Counted from the first letter of the stretch, positions 1-11,603 are shown. The stretch is DNA of 64,000 bases from Keithomyces neogunnii (GCA_020975405.1 JAIOWQ010000001.1:1860001-1924000), one strand, 5' to 3'. Translations and numbers: made by a program. Notes: generated from the letters alone by a model not told the origin.

Positions 1-9
1 TGATCAACC

Positions 10-2464
10 ATGAGGGCGAACTTGGCCCGCCATGGCCGCCGGCTGCTCGTCTACCGGCCAGCTATTGCGCCACCGTGTCTTTCCTACGCGAACCCAGCCC
101 GTCGACGCCCGATAGCGCGAGCTGTAACGCGGAGGTCATTCGAAAGAACGTTTCTCAATGCGCTATTCCAAAAGCCGCCGCGGGAAGTTCGACAACCCGA
201 GTACGAACCAGGATGGATGCAAGTCATGGTTTGGAGAAGTCGGATGCTCGACAATCTGCGACCGCCACCAAGAAAGGAGTTGGCGGATGCCCTGAGGAAG
301 CTCATGCAGTCGAAATTGAAGAGAAAGGTGCCGCTGAATAGCACCCAAGCCCTGCAATGTCGGCGGTTACTCGAGTACCTTGCCGCCGCCAATGGAGAGG
401 GCCAGCAATTGAAGGGGTTGTTGTCTTCAGCTGATCTGTCCATGGTGCGTCAAGTTCTACTCGACATAGAGCCGCAAGAAAGAAGCAAAAACCACCTGGA
501 TCTGGCGAGAGCTCTACACGCAATCTGGTCAGCGGGGAATTACACCGGCAAAGCAAGGTCTCCTGAGCTGCTCTGGAGCTACTTTATCAAGATGCTATGC
601 GAATATGGCGGCGCAGAAGAGGCGCTGCAGATGTTGAAATCGAAGTGGGAGGATCCTGCATACTTTGCTTACTTGGCCAAGGAGGATCGACTGCTGGAAG
701 TGGTGGCCCGTGGACTCGCCACAGAGGGCAAAGAATCGGAGCTTGTCCAGTTGGTCAACTACGCAATGACAAATGGGGTTCCTTTCGATGCTGGCGTTCA
801 AGCTGTTATGGTACAGTTCTTTGCCAACAATGACCAGGTGATTGAAACTCAGCACTGGTTCAACCAGCCGATCAATCAAAAGTACTCCCAAGCCAAGGTC
901 TACAGGGACATTGCGTCCTTTGCTAGAAGAAACAACCTCCAGCAATGGGCGGTGCCTCTCATTCTGGAACTAGGCCAATCGCAACCGAGAAGAAAACACT
1001 GGGATGCTATATTGCAGTCCATCCTACTCCTTGGAAAGAGCTTGGCGGAAGTAGATGCCATGATGGGGCATATGGTCGATCGCAACGGGGCGCTCTCACC
1101 CTCAACTGATACCATCAATGGTCTATTGACAGTTGCAGTAGAGACTCGAGACTCGCAACTGGGTGAGGATATCCTTGCTCTGTGTGCCGAGAAGGGCTTT
1201 GCGCCGAATGGAGCGACGTACCTTCTTCTCCTGCAGCTGAGGCTTGAGACTGGAGACCTGGATGCGGCACAGCGAGCCTTTGAGCAAGTCAAGCATTTCG
1301 AGCCATGGAATAACGAAACTGGCTCTGCCCTCTTCGATGACTTCCGCCGGTCGTCGAATAGATATTTGACTGTTCTATCACAACAGGTTCCTCCAGACTT
1401 CAAGCTTATTCTTATCCTTTTGGAGGCTCTTGAGGAGGATCAGATGTTGTTAGAACCGGAAACAGTGGCAGCTCTATGCGTCAAGTTCTTGGAAAACGAC
1501 CAGCATTTCGACGTCATGGACTTGCTATCGCTTCACTCTTTCCAGTACAGCGAACAGCAGCGAGAGGTTGTCCAGAATGCCTTTGTTGCATTCTGTCTTA
1601 GCCAGGGCACTAGCACATCTCGGGCATGGGGCGCATACCAACTTCTCCAGCAGTTTTTCCAAGATACGAGTTATGAGCTTCGGATGAAATTGATGGCGTC
1701 GTTCTTTGATCGCAAACGACCCGACATGGCCTCCCATGTATTCGGACACATGCGTCAACATCGAAATAAGACCTATCATCCTACCATGGACACGTATATT
1801 CTGTACCTGGAGGGGGTAGCACAGAATCCTGACCCCGAAGGTCTTGTCATGACCCACAACATGCTCAAGATGGATACTTCCATCCAGCCCAACACAAGGT
1901 TGTACACCGGTCTGATGTTGGCTTACACAGCTTGCGATAAGCCAAAGACGTCGCTGGACTTTTGGAATGAGATTACACAGTCTCGGGAGGGGCCATCATA
2001 TGCAAGTCTTCAGGCCGTGTTCTGGGCCCTGGAAAAGAAGTCAGGCGGAGATAGGATGGCTCGTGACATTTGGGAGAGAATCGAGCGAATGGACCTGGAA
2101 GTGCCCCCAGCCGTATACAACGCCTACGTGGGAGCTGTTGCTGGCAGCGGCAATGAGAAGGAAGTGCGAGGGCTGATTATGAACATGGCATCCTACGTTG
2201 GATCGGGGCCGGATTCAATGACGTGAGTTGAAACACAGCATTTGGCGTCAAGTGACCATGATGAGGCAGAGCATACGTACTAACGCCAGGAGCAGGTTGG
2301 CCATTGCGCACAATGCACTCCCAGGACAAGAACTACAGGCAAACTACCGCGAGTGGGTGAAGAAGAAGTATCGAGCAGCATGGGCAGAGCTGGACAGCGT
2401 TGGCAGGCGACTCAACGAGTTCGGCCTTTGTCAAATCAAGATCAAGCGAGTCATGACGACATGA
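10..2464 (+). CDS. Mitochondrial PPR-type protein, CIA84-like complex I assembly factor
   Basis: Two exons, 10..2222 and 2296..2464, give 793 residues. The intron has donor GTGAGT, branch ACTAAC and acceptor GCAG; splicing joins ...GPDSMT to LAIAHN in frame, extending the first reading frame by 55 residues. The N-terminus is Arg-rich without acids (MRANLARHGRRLLVYRPA), as expected of a mitochondrial presequence. The body is helical with degenerate pentatricopeptide-like units (for example PNGATYLLLLQLRLETGDLD and PPAVYNAYVGAVAGSG). A block reading REVRQPEYEPGW...SRMLDNLRPPPR near residue 57 is what I associate with fungal CIA84, a membrane-arm assembly chaperone of NADH dehydrogenase. That identity is from memory of the family; the PPR fold and mitochondrial location are the safer part. 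It is convergent with the S18 gene, with 190 bp between stops. Confidence 0.72.
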
Positions 2465-2654
2465 AGGGGTGTAACAACAGGGAAAACAAGAACAAATGCT
2501 TGGACATTGTGTGTATTTATACATGAAACGAGGCTTTGGCTGTTGTACATGTGAAGAATAGAAGCCTGGCGTTGACCGAGCCGCCTTTTGTTCTCGGGTA
2601 CCAGTGCTCACAAATGCCCCATCCTTCTCGGGCCCTATTGCTACATTTTGTCAT

Positions 2655-3410
2655 TTACCTCCGCTCGGGGAAGAAGCTGTCCCGGATCATCTCAGGATGA
2701 TCATGGATGGTGGGATAAATGCCCATGCCCTGAACCCGGCGAATCATCTTGGCAATCTTGCGCTGGTTGACGGGCCGCAAGCTCGTGCCGGCAGAGTGGA
2801 TAATCTGTCCCGAGGATGTCGTGAACTCTTGGACAAGGGAGAAGTTCTTGACTCGAATGTTAGCAAATCTACAATCTGCACAAACCAGCCATGCCGCGGC
2901 ACACGTCGGGCTCACCTTGTACATGTCCAGCGGCCGGATACCCAACGCATCAACAACATCGTTGCCCCTCAACGACCGCTTCCTCCACTTTTGCATCTCC
3001 ACGGGGCTCAGATCATGGGGCGAATACACATCGCCGGCATCCCAGCGTCTGGGCATCTGGCGCAAGTAGTCGGACGAATTCTTGGAGTTCCTCAGCGCCT
3101 GGACGGACTCGAGCCTGCTCCGGTTCTGCTTGTCGGTGTACCGGGTCATCATCTTGGCGGCCGCCTCCCCGGGACGCAGGCCGCGGGCGCTGGGGCTGCG
3201 CTTGTGGCGGTCGTTGCTGATGGAGAGGAGGTTGCTGCTGGACGAGGGCGTCTGCGGCCGGGGGCTGTGTGGCTGGCCATGCTGAGGGTGCGGGTGAGGA
3301 GGTTCGCGAGGGGGGGAGGCAGTTGCCGGCGTGGACGAGAAGGCACGCAGCAGAGCCCAGGGGGAGGATTGTGCGCGCAGAGCAGCGCACAGGGAGAGTC
3401 GTGGCGGCAT
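2655..3410 (-). CDS. RSM18: Mitochondrial ribosomal protein bS18m (Rsm18)
   Basis: Exons (minus strand) 3410..2916 and 2846..2655 encode 228 residues. The intron (donor GTGAGC, GCTAAC branch, AAG acceptor) is in frame with no stop, so an unspliced reading adds 23 residues between ...LDMYK and NFSLVQEF; removing it restores the continuous S18 core. The C-terminal domain shows the S18 signature, with NFSLVQEFTTSSGQI followed by RPVNQRKIAKMIRRVQGMG, which binds small-subunit rRNA. The first 100 residues are Ser/Pro/Arg-rich and low complexity, consistent with a cleaved presequence plus a fungal extension. It is divergent from IMP3 (311 bp between starts), pairing a mitoribosome gene with a nucleolar ribosome-biogenesis gene. 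Confidence 0.88.
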   Translation of the reverse strand: MPPRLSLCAALRAQSSPWALLRAFSSTPATASPPREPPHPHPQHGQPHSPRPQTPSSSSNLLSISNDRHKRSPSARGLRPGEAAAKMMTRYTDKQNRSRLESVQALRNSKNSSDYLRQMPRRWDAGDVYSPHDLSPVEMQKWRKRSLRGNDVVDALGIRPLDMYKVSPTCAAAWLVCADCRFANIRVKNFSLVQEFTTSSGQIIHSAGTSLRPVNQRKIAKMIRRVQGMGIYPTIHDHPEMIRDSFFPERR

Positions 3411-3721
3411 GGCGGGCGACGTGTGAAGCTTTGCAATTGAGTTGTTCGCCCCGAGTCGGAATCCAAAATTTGGCGGGTTGGAGTCCCCGTGCTTGCTTGC
3501 TCACGGGTCGTTGCTAGCTTCTGGTTGGCCGAGGCGCGGGTGCCCCACTTTATTTTTGGGATTTTCTCTCTTCTGCAGCCTTCCGGATCCTGGGGCATCT
3601 CCAACTCTTCTTACGAATTGTCATTCTTGCCCGTTTTGCGCGAGCTGCCGAAAATTCTTGCCGCCCTTTGCGCAGATATACGTCGACACCGGCATTGTGA
3701 CTCGTATCGTCGGCCGCAAAC
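3411..3721. promoter_or_regulatory. Shared divergent promoter of RSM18 and IMP3
   Basis: This 311-bp gap separates the start codons of two divergently transcribed ribosome-related genes. It contains a pyrimidine-rich stretch on the plus strand (ttattttt...ttctctcttctgcagcc), typical of a fungal leader. No TATA box is obvious. Co-regulation is inferred from the layout only. Confidence 0.45.
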
Positions 3722-4360
3722 ATGGTCCGCAAACTAAAGTACCACGAGCAAAAGCTCCTGCGCAAAACCGACTTCATCACCTACAAATCGGACAACAACC
3801 ACCGCGACAAGGCCGTCATCCGCCGATACATGATCCAGAAGCCCGAAGACTACCACAAGTACAACAGACTATGCGGCGTAGGTCCCTGCCCACACCTCTT
3901 ACCCAGCGCGAGCGAGAAGCACCGTGACACAAGCACAGCTGCTAACAGGCGAAAATAACTCCAGTCCCTCAGACAGCTAGCCCACCGCCTGTCGCTTCTG
4001 CCTCCCGAGAACCCGACGCGCCGCAAGCACGAGGAGCTGGTCCTCAACAAGCTCTACGACATGGGCATCGTAGCCAGCACCTCGAAGCTCTCTGCCGTCG
4101 AGAAGAACGTCACCGTGAGCGCCTTTGCAAGAAGACGGCTGCCCGTCGTGATGACGCGGCTGCGCATGGCGGAGACGGTGCAGGCGGCCACCAAGATGAT
4201 TGAGCAGGGCCACGTCCGCGTCGGCGTTGAGACGGTGACGGACCCGGCTTACCTCGTCACTCGGTCCACCGAGGACTTTGTGACCTGGTCCGTGGGCAGC
4301 AAGATCAAGAGGAACATTATGAAGTACAGGGATCAGCTGGACGATTTCGAGTTGCTGTAA
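3722..4360 (+). CDS. IMP3: U3 small nucleolar ribonucleoprotein IMP3
   Basis: Exons 3722..3877 and 3965..4360 give 183 residues, the same length as yeast Imp3. The intron uses GTAGGT, a GCTAAC branch and TCCAG. The start MVRKLKYHEQKLLRKTDF is the characteristic N-terminus of the family. The S9-like region is followed by an S4-type RNA-binding segment (RLRMAETVQAATKMIEQGHV, about residues 110-130). Imp3 bridges U3 snoRNA to the 18S precursor within the nucleolar SSU processome. The intron breaks the protein after NRLCG and the next exon resumes SLRQLAHRLSLLPPENP, a continuous conserved segment. Confidence 0.95.
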
Positions 4361-4956
4361 AGAGATGGTGGATGATGAGTGTTGATGTTGTGATTGATTG
4401 ATTCTGGGCCGGAATGGCATTTACACGGCGTTTTTGGGATACTTGCAGGCAAGGACATGCCGGATGAGCAGCACGTTATATTAGAGAATACAGGCGCATC
4501 TCGCTCGCAAATCGATTTGTCATGGCCGCGGGGGTCTAATGACAATGGTGGAAACACTCTATTGTTGTTCGAGATTCCCACGTCTTGGCCCGTTTGGATG
4601 ACCAATGGTGAAGCGGCCGCTACCAAGTTACGCAGCGCACCGTGCCTCCTGCCTTTAGCCCGCCGGCCAGTGGGACCCGACAAACGGCAAAGTCGGCCCC
4701 GCAGCTCGGCCAGGCACCATGCTACATTGGCTCAAGCAGCATCTGCCCCGCCCCGACATGCTGGCGCTCGTCCCCCATGTTCATTCTCCTTCAGGCAATC
4801 AATGAGAGAGCGTGCCAAACGCCCAGGACTAGCAGCTGCCAAAAGGCCCTTCTCGACCTGCACTCACACACCATCTCATACTCTCTCCTGTATTCACTCC
4901 CCCGAGCTAGAATCTACCTTGATTGACTTCCCGCAGACTTAAACCCCCTCCCCATC
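4361..4956. other. Intergenic, IMP3 3' end and methyltransferase leader
   Basis: No gene is seen. The last 150 bp are CT-rich (ctctcctgtattcactcccc), a likely core promoter and leader for the downstream methyltransferase gene. Confidence 0.5.
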
Positions 4957-5950
4957 ATGTCCCTCTTCGCCACCATCCAAAAGATCTTCATGCACCTCAT
5001 TGAGCCATGGCTCATGATCGGGCTATCAATCTCCTACATCCCCGCCACAGTCGTCGGCCTCATCTCCTCGGGCAACTGGGGCAAGCTCTTCTCCCCATCG
5101 GCCTTTAGCGAGGAGCTCTTTGGCAACTTCTGGGTGGCAATGGGCCCGCAGGCCAAAGCCAGCGCGGAAACGGTCGTGGTGCCCCTCCTGCAGGGCAGAG
5201 TATCCGGCGGCAGGGTCCACGAGGAGGTCGTGTCCACACCCGTTCACGGAACGGTGCTCGAGGTCGGCGCCGGCAGCGGCATGTGGGCAGACGTGCTTGC
5301 TCGCATCCACGCCGGCGGCGGCGAGGGAAGGGAGCGGCTGCGGAGCAGAAAGGGCGACGGGGGCCGCATCACCAGGATCTACGGCGTCGAGCCTAATCCC
5401 ATTTCGGCCGCCACCCTGCGAACCCGCGTCAAGGAGGTCGGCCTGGGCGACGTGTACGAGGTGGTGCCCGTGGGCATCGAGAGCGTCACGGACCCGACGG
5501 CGTGGGACGGCACCATTGAGCCCGGCAGCGTGGATTGCATCGTCGGCATCAGGTGCATGTGCAGCATTCCCGACCCCAAGGAGAACATTGAGCGTCTGTA
5601 CAAGCTTCTCAAGCCCGGCGGCACATGGTACGTCTTTGAGCATGTCAAGACCAACCGCGGGTATCCTGTCGTGCCGCTCTATCAGCGTGAGTTGACCCTC
5701 CCTCCACCCACCCCCCCTTGTTTTGTTGCGTCTTTCCCACTCTGCGCCTTGGGTGAGTGAGGCTGACCTCTAGAATGCAGGCTTTGTCAACTTTGTTTGG
5801 ATGTTCTTCATGGGCTCCTGCAGGATTTGCAGGCCTACCGACCAGACACTGCGCAATGCTGGAACCTGGACCAAGTTTGATCTGGCAACTTCGCCGGATG
5901 TGCCCCCGTATTCCGTGCTGCCACACGTCATTGGCGTCCTGACCAAGTAG
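4957..5950 (+). CDS. METTL7-like SAM-dependent methyltransferase, membrane-anchored
   Basis: Exons 4957..5686 and 5781..5950 encode 299 residues; the intron is GTGAGT...TGCAG. An N-terminal hydrophobic segment (residues about 10-35, LIEPWLMIGLSISYIPATVV) suggests a membrane anchor. A class I methyltransferase domain follows: motif I is VLEVGAGSGMW, the acidic residue after strand beta-2 is in IYGVEPNPIS, and motif III-IV surrounds VDCIVGIRCMCSIPD then LLKPGGTWYVFEHVK. This arrangement and length match the METTL7/TMT1 family, whose animal members methylate thiols at the ER and lipid droplets; the fungal substrate is not known to me. It ends 116 bp from the convergent ERCC6L2-like gene. Confidence 0.8.
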
Positions 5951-6066
5951 AGACGCAGATGGCGTTCACTGTGCGGATGGGTCAAGGGTGGTTTGTGTCG
6001 CGGCAAGCTTGTTATGCCATTGGAGAGAAAACAAAAGGCGGGGTATCTTGGGTTAAAAAACGTCCA

Positions 6067-9000
6067 TCATAGCTCGTCATCGTCATCGTCCGAAATGAAT
6101 ATCGAGTCTCGTTTGGAACCCCCCTCCATCTTGAACGTTTTGGGTTTCGTGTCCCTCAAAGGACAAGGCTCTTGCTTGACCCCGTCTTCATCCCTTTCAG
6201 AGCCCTTGATGAGTTCCTCATTCATCAAGTCCTCCAACCCCCCCGTCTCGGTACCTGGGTGCTTGATATTCTCCTCAAGCACTTCACTCTTGACGTCTTC
6301 AGATTTCATGTCCTCCGGCTCCTCATCTTTAACATTCCCAATGTCCCCTTCTTCTTCAAGCCCCTTGGCATCTTCCTCTTTGACCTCTTTAGTCAGCACC
6401 CGCATCGTTCCCTCATCCATGACCACTGCCTCGGCAGCCTCCTCGGCAGCTGGCTCCATCTTGGCATCTTCCTCCTCCTCCAGCGCAACCTCCCTTCTTC
6501 TGTAAAACGTATCCAGACAGTTTCTTCTTGCCTCCCGCGACCAACCCTCCACCACAAGCGCAAACTCAGTCGCATTGTCGAATCCGAATTCGCGGGCCAT
6601 TGAGCAAAATTGTCGTCGACAGACGTCCTCTGGCGGTCGATACGTGTTATGTAGCATGCTGCCCCCGTCTTCATCGTAACTGTCCATAAACAGGGCACTT
6701 TGACCCTCGACGTCCCCATCTGCGTATGATCGCATGGCTGCTCGCCGCGAGAGTTGTTCTTCAACCTTTGATGTGCCAATAACCTCCGAGTTGTCGTGGG
6801 TGTACTCTACACCAGCAGATGTCAATATTGCTTGAACAGGATCGCTCTTGGACCTTGTCGATTTCTTGGAATCAAGGAGCTGTTGCTGGTTCTCCGCGGT
6901 GAGAAGAGCGGCCAGTTGGCTCATACCGCCGTCTTCGGCGCCGTCATCTTCCTTCTTCACCATGCCGACCGACTCTTCGTCCTTTGCCGCCTGCTCCATG
7001 TCCATGTCTGCCATGTCTACCCCGGCCTTGGATTCAGCAATGTTGGTATTGTTCACGATATTTCTCACGAGGCTGGACGTGCCATGGTACGTGAAGATAT
7101 TGGACAGGCCGAAAATCTCGCCCTTTCTCTCCTCGTCGTGCTGCACGCCCTTGAAGTAGCGGCGCTCCGATGAGGCCGTGTATCCGATATTAGCCTGCTG
7201 CTGCTTGTAAACCTGTCGCGCGTAGACGATTTCCTCGACCGTGCCCTGAGAGACGAGGCGGAAGACTTCCACATCGCGGGTTTGGCCTATTCGATACGCA
7301 CGGTCTTGGGCTTGAAGATCGTACGAAGGGTTCCAGTGTGGGTCGACAATGACGACCTTGTTGGCGGATGTAATGTTTAAGCCGACACCACCTGCCTTGG
7401 TCGAGATGAGAAACACAAACTGCGTGGGGTCCGTATTGAACGTGTCAACAATGTCTTGTCGTTCCTCGTAGCCAAGGGATCCATCTAGATAGCTGACGTT
7501 GTAGCTTGTGCTCGTGAACAGGTGCTGCAAGATGCGGAGCAACCGGACGCTATGAGAGAACACAAGCACCTTGTCGCCGTTTTGGTGCCAAAATCTCAAC
7601 AGCTTCTTCATCACCTTCCACTTGCCGCAGAATTCGGGGTTGACGAGGTTTCGAATCTGGTCTCTTTGTTCGTAAAGCGGCTGCCATGTGTCTGGCATAC
7701 AAATCTTTAGCGTTTCCAGCTCCTTTTGATGCTTGTTGTCGAGGTCTGTTGTTGATGGCGTAAGCAGGGCAAGATGGTTTGCCAGCTTCTGCAGGGTGAT
7801 CATGCTTGGGAACACGATGGCGGGCCATCGTTTACCATTCGGGAGATGCGTTTCACAGCACCAGCCTTTCTTTTTGCCGTGAGGGCAGATATCTGAGATG
7901 GTACGCAAGAGATGTATTTCGTCGGAGCTGAGGAAGGTCTGATATGCCTCGGCCTGAACGTCTGTCAGGGGGCAAAACACGATTCGATCCGTCTTCTTGG
8001 GCAACTGATCAGCAATGAGGGTCTTCATGCGCCGCAAGAAGTAGCGCGGCAGCAGATTCTGAGCCAGCTTCTTGGCCGTTTGTCTAGCTAGGCTGAGCTG
8101 GGCGACGGTTGCATCGTGAGACTGTCCGACGGTCAGAGGCTTGGTAATGGTCTGCATCCACTCCGACTTGGCACCGAAATGGCCGGGATTTGTCCAGTCG
8201 AGCAATGTCCACAGTTCCTCATACTTGTTCTGGATTGCGGTGCCTGTGAGGCCGATGCGACACAAGGCATTCACCTCATTCATCGCCTTGGTCGTCTCAG
8301 ACGACTTGTCTTTGAGTCGATGGCACTCATCTGCGACGCAGGCATCCCACGGGACCATGTTGATGGTGCTGCGGTTATTCTTGTACGTGTCATAAGTCGT
8401 AATCATGATTTCGAGAAGCCCCGATCGTGCCGTCCCCATGATGTCGTCCTTGTTGGCGCCGTGATAGACGTCAATGTGCCACCAGCCCCATCGATTCAAC
8501 TCGTTGCTCCAATTCATAATGAGCGATCCGGGGCAAATGATGAGAATCCTGGGATACCAGCGGCCGGGGCAGAAGCGCATCTCCCTCATTCGTTTACCGT
8601 CTCGCTCATCGCCAGTTTTGCCAAAGGCGGCCGTCAAGAATGCAGCGACCTGAACCGTTTTGCCGAGGCCCATGTCGTCGCCGAGGATGCATCCTTCTTG
8701 GGTGACGAATTTACGGTGGAGGAATCTAACACCCACGACCTGGTAGTCTCGCAAATATTGTGCCATGGGCGCCGGGATCAGGCCAGCTGACTGCGGCAGC
8801 TCGATGTCCTTGTACGGCCGAGACGGTTTGATGCCGCTTCGAGCATCAAACTGTGGCCTTTCTTGAAGCTGTCCCAGGCCCGGCGATTCGCCAAGGTCAA
8901 TGTCAGTATAGTCGGGAGGGAGCATGAGAGCCGCCTCGTGATGGCGCTTCTTATTGGCATCAAAGTTGCGCCGCCTCTCCTGCAAATAATCGGGAATGTC

Positions 9001-9285
9001 CCCCAGGTCGATTTCATCCTTGATTAACCGTCCTTGGCCGCTTTTTGCATGCTTCTTACCCTTCTTTGCCGTCGAATTTCGCTTCGCCCTCTTATTTTTG
9101 GGCTTCGCAGGCAGCTGTTCGTCGTCGTCAGTCCAGTGGACCTTTTCCGAGACATGATCCTCCTCGTCTTCAGCTCTGCGCTTTGATGAGCCACCAGCGG
9201 GCGCCTTTGCGCGCCCATGGTCATCTTCAGAGGTGCTGGAGTCATCGGCTATCTCAATGATGTGATTCTCAGCCTCGACATTCAT
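6067..9285 (-). CDS. SNF2-family ATPase, ERCC6L2-like
   Basis: A single exon of 1072 residues. I start at the ATG at 9285 because the longer open frame upstream begins at a TTG. The first 170 residues are acidic and basic low complexity with KR-rich nuclear signals. The SNF2 ATPase core follows: YLRDYQVVGVRFLH (Q/I region), DDMGLGKT (Walker A, residues 203-210), DECH (motif II, 319-322), then a helicase C lobe with STKAGGVGLN and QAQDRAYRIGQTRDV. Downstream, RRYFKGVQHDEERKGEIFGL is the signature I recognise from ERCC6L2/Rad26L, a factor linked to transcription-associated repair and end joining. The C-terminal 200 residues are strikingly Glu/Lys-rich and end in an acidic cluster (FISDDDDDEL). 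Motif II has Cys where most relatives have Ala or Gly. Confidence 0.85.
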   Translation of the reverse strand: MNVEAENHIIEIADDSSTSEDDHGRAKAPAGGSSKRRAEDEEDHVSEKVHWTDDDEQLPAKPKNKRAKRNSTAKKGKKHAKSGQGRLIKDEIDLGDIPDYLQERRRNFDANKKRHHEAALMLPPDYTDIDLGESPGLGQLQERPQFDARSGIKPSRPYKDIELPQSAGLIPAPMAQYLRDYQVVGVRFLHRKFVTQEGCILGDDMGLGKTVQVAAFLTAAFGKTGDERDGKRMREMRFCPGRWYPRILIICPGSLIMNWSNELNRWGWWHIDVYHGANKDDIMGTARSGLLEIMITTYDTYKNNRSTINMVPWDACVADECHRLKDKSSETTKAMNEVNALCRIGLTGTAIQNKYEELWTLLDWTNPGHFGAKSEWMQTITKPLTVGQSHDATVAQLSLARQTAKKLAQNLLPRYFLRRMKTLIADQLPKKTDRIVFCPLTDVQAEAYQTFLSSDEIHLLRTISDICPHGKKKGWCCETHLPNGKRWPAIVFPSMITLQKLANHLALLTPSTTDLDNKHQKELETLKICMPDTWQPLYEQRDQIRNLVNPEFCGKWKVMKKLLRFWHQNGDKVLVFSHSVRLLRILQHLFTSTSYNVSYLDGSLGYEERQDIVDTFNTDPTQFVFLISTKAGGVGLNITSANKVVIVDPHWNPSYDLQAQDRAYRIGQTRDVEVFRLVSQGTVEEIVYARQVYKQQQANIGYTASSERRYFKGVQHDEERKGEIFGLSNIFTYHGTSSLVRNIVNNTNIAESKAGVDMADMDMEQAAKDEESVGMVKKEDDGAEDGGMSQLAALLTAENQQQLLDSKKSTRSKSDPVQAILTSAGVEYTHDNSEVIGTSKVEEQLSRRAAMRSYADGDVEGQSALFMDSYDEDGGSMLHNTYRPPEDVCRRQFCSMAREFGFDNATEFALVVEGWSREARRNCLDTFYRRREVALEEEEDAKMEPAAEEAAEAVVMDEGTMRVLTKEVKEEDAKGLEEEGDIGNVKDEEPEDMKSEDVKSEVLEENIKHPGTETGGLEDLMNEELIKGSERDEDGVKQEPCPLRDTKPKTFKMEGGSKRDSIFISDDDDDEL

Positions 9286-9547
9286 TTTGGCGTCGCCATG
9301 ACGTCGTCCGGTTGGCGGGGTGAGTGTGTGCACAATCGCGAGGTTAGGGACGATGGGGAACGCGACGAGGCAAAACTTGGCGCCACTCAAAGTGACACGC
9401 TCACACGTGACTACTTTATCAACATCAACTCCTCATTTGCCTACAGAGCGGATCTTGACCCCGATCAAAGGAATTGACAAAAAATGACCATGTTCGAACA
9501 GAAGCAGAATCTGTCTCTTTCCCTTCAAAAGTGTAGCGAGTGCTTGT

Positions 9548-11484
9548 CTATACCAGGAAGCGGAATCCGTGCTCTACAGCTTCGCCTGGGGCGGCGTTGA
9601 TTGCGCCCTCGACAGGCTCTCCCCTATCCAACTTCTTGTTCAACCGGACTAGCATCATCTTCAGCACAAATGCTGCTGCAATTGCAACCGCCGCCATGAC
9701 GCAGTTGTGAATAAAAGCACCCGTGTACTTTGGCGCCGCCGACTTGGGGTACAGGTAGCTGGCGTAGATTGACGTGCTGTTGGCCACGGCATTGATAAAA
9801 GCCAAAGCTGCAGCTCGTTTGGCCGGCGGACGCGGCAAAGTGTTGCTAATCCAAGCCAAGGCAGTGGTAAAACCGCTGTACAGACCGGGAATCTGCGAAA
9901 AGGCATCAGATTAAACAAGCCCCTCATCAAGGGGGCCCCGACTTACCATGAGCATAATGGCGACATATCTAGCGGCCGTGTTGGTCGTAGCAGCCGAGAT
10001 GATAAAGGTAACCATTGCCAGACACAGCGGGATAGCGACGTGGTAGAATCGCTCGCCCGTTCTATCCGCGTGCCACGCGTTTGCAAAGGTGGTGATGACG
10101 CCCAAGACGTACGGAGGCGCCGTCAACAGAAGCGTAACCACGGGCTTGTAGTTGAGCGTCGCAACTACGGTGGGGAAGAAGTTGGTGACGGACGCCGCGG
10201 AGACGTTGCCAAAGAGAAGCACAAGCTATGGATGCTGTAAGCAGAGAGGCGGTTGCAGAGAAGAGCGTGCTTGCGGCCACTAACCAGAACCCAGGTCTTG
10301 ACGTCTTCCAAGGCCAGCTTGAATCCGTGCCAAAATGTCTGCTCCTCGGAATTCACCCAGTCGTCCTGGCCGATGTCTTCCTCCAGTCTCCAAGTGGCCA
10401 GCGCCATCTCCTCCTTGTCCAGCCATTTCGTCGTCCGTGGAAAGTCGGGCAGAATAAAGAAGGCCGCGATTGCGATTGCAATGGTGATTGTGCCCTCGAT
10501 GATGAAGAGCCAGCGCCAGGCGCGAAGACCCCGGGCGCCGTCCATGTTGCCCGTGATGCCGGCGGCGATGAGTCCTGAAAAGGCACCGGAAATAAGCGAG
10601 CCTGCGTACAAATACGTTGTGCGCACGCTCAGTTCCTTTCGCGTATACCAACAGCTGAGGTAGTACAGGCAACCCGGCTGTTTGGATACAGGTCAGCAAC
10701 AGTCTTGAATGCCCATGTTGGGTTGGGTGGCGTCCCATACAAAGTATGCTGCTTCAACGAAGCCAAGGAAGAACCTGGCGGCCAAGAGTCCTCCAAAGGA
10801 GTGGCAAGCTGCGGTGGCTGTTGATATGATTCCCCACAAGGCCATCTGGCTGTGTGTTAGCCACAGAATGCATTCTCTGATGAGTGGCTTTTGCCTTACA
10901 CAAGCGGGCAAATATTTCCCTGGTTTCCCCGTCTTGTTGAGAAGCAAGTTGGATGGCACTTGCATCAACAAATACCTGTCGCGAATAAGCAAGATGGGCC
11001 GAGTTTGTTGACGGATATTGTATACTTGCCCTACAAAAAGAATGCTAACTGCCGTCTGACGTAATTTGTCAACATCAAGTCTCTTTGGCAATGTTCAAGA
11101 TACGCGTACCGAAAACTGAGTGCCGCTCGAATTAAGCTTCAAGTCGTCTTCCAAGCCGGCAAACCTGGCTGATGCGATATTGTTCCTAGCCTTCCTCTTA
11201 GTATGTGCCACGGCAGGAGAGCGTCGTAACAGGCCATACCGATCAATGTAGTTGAGGATATACATGATGATGATGAGTGGGAGAATCCGAATGTCAATCT
11301 TCCGGACGAGCCTCTTCTCCAACAGCTCCCGCTGCTCATCGGTCAGCAAGCGAATAATCTCGGGAGGCTGGAAACCTCTCGACAAGTCTTTGGCGGTCCC
11401 ATCAGCCGAATGAGTCAAATGGGCAACTTTTGCGGATATGTTGTCTGGCGCTGGCACGCCAGCCTTGTCATCTGTGCTGCCCAT
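9548..11484 (-). CDS. MFS transporter, Dal5-type anion:cation symporter family
   Basis: Eight exons (minus strand): 11484..11240, 11185..11110, 11055..11030, 10975..10900, 10845..10741, 10677..10285, 10225..9947 and 9892..9548; every junction keeps frame, giving 514 residues. The start is the ATG at 11484; the open frame upstream starts only at a GTG. Family markers are ILPLIIIMYILNYIDR (TM1), TAVSILFVGYLLMQVPSNLL (TM2, spread over three exons), RFFLGFVEAAYFPGCLYYLS and WRWLFIIEGTITI. These identify the allantoate/nicotinate/vitamin-type ACS family; the actual substrate cannot be read. Intron 3 appears to start with GCAAGT (positions 11029-11028) rather than GT, and no GT donor restores the TM2 motif. 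Exon 3 is only 26 nt. Confidence 0.9.
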
Positions 11485-11603
11485 GACGAAAGGGCTCGTG
11501 TGTATACACAGCAAGAGTTGGGCTTGTTTCAAAAGATGGTTAGCCAGCACTGCGCACGAGGGTAGACTCGACTGACTCGACTATGTATATATCAAGATTC
11601 CCA

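Noticed and set aside
9286..9390. 35-residue N-terminal extension of the ERCC6L2-like protein
   Set aside because: It would start at TTG; the first ATG is at 9285.
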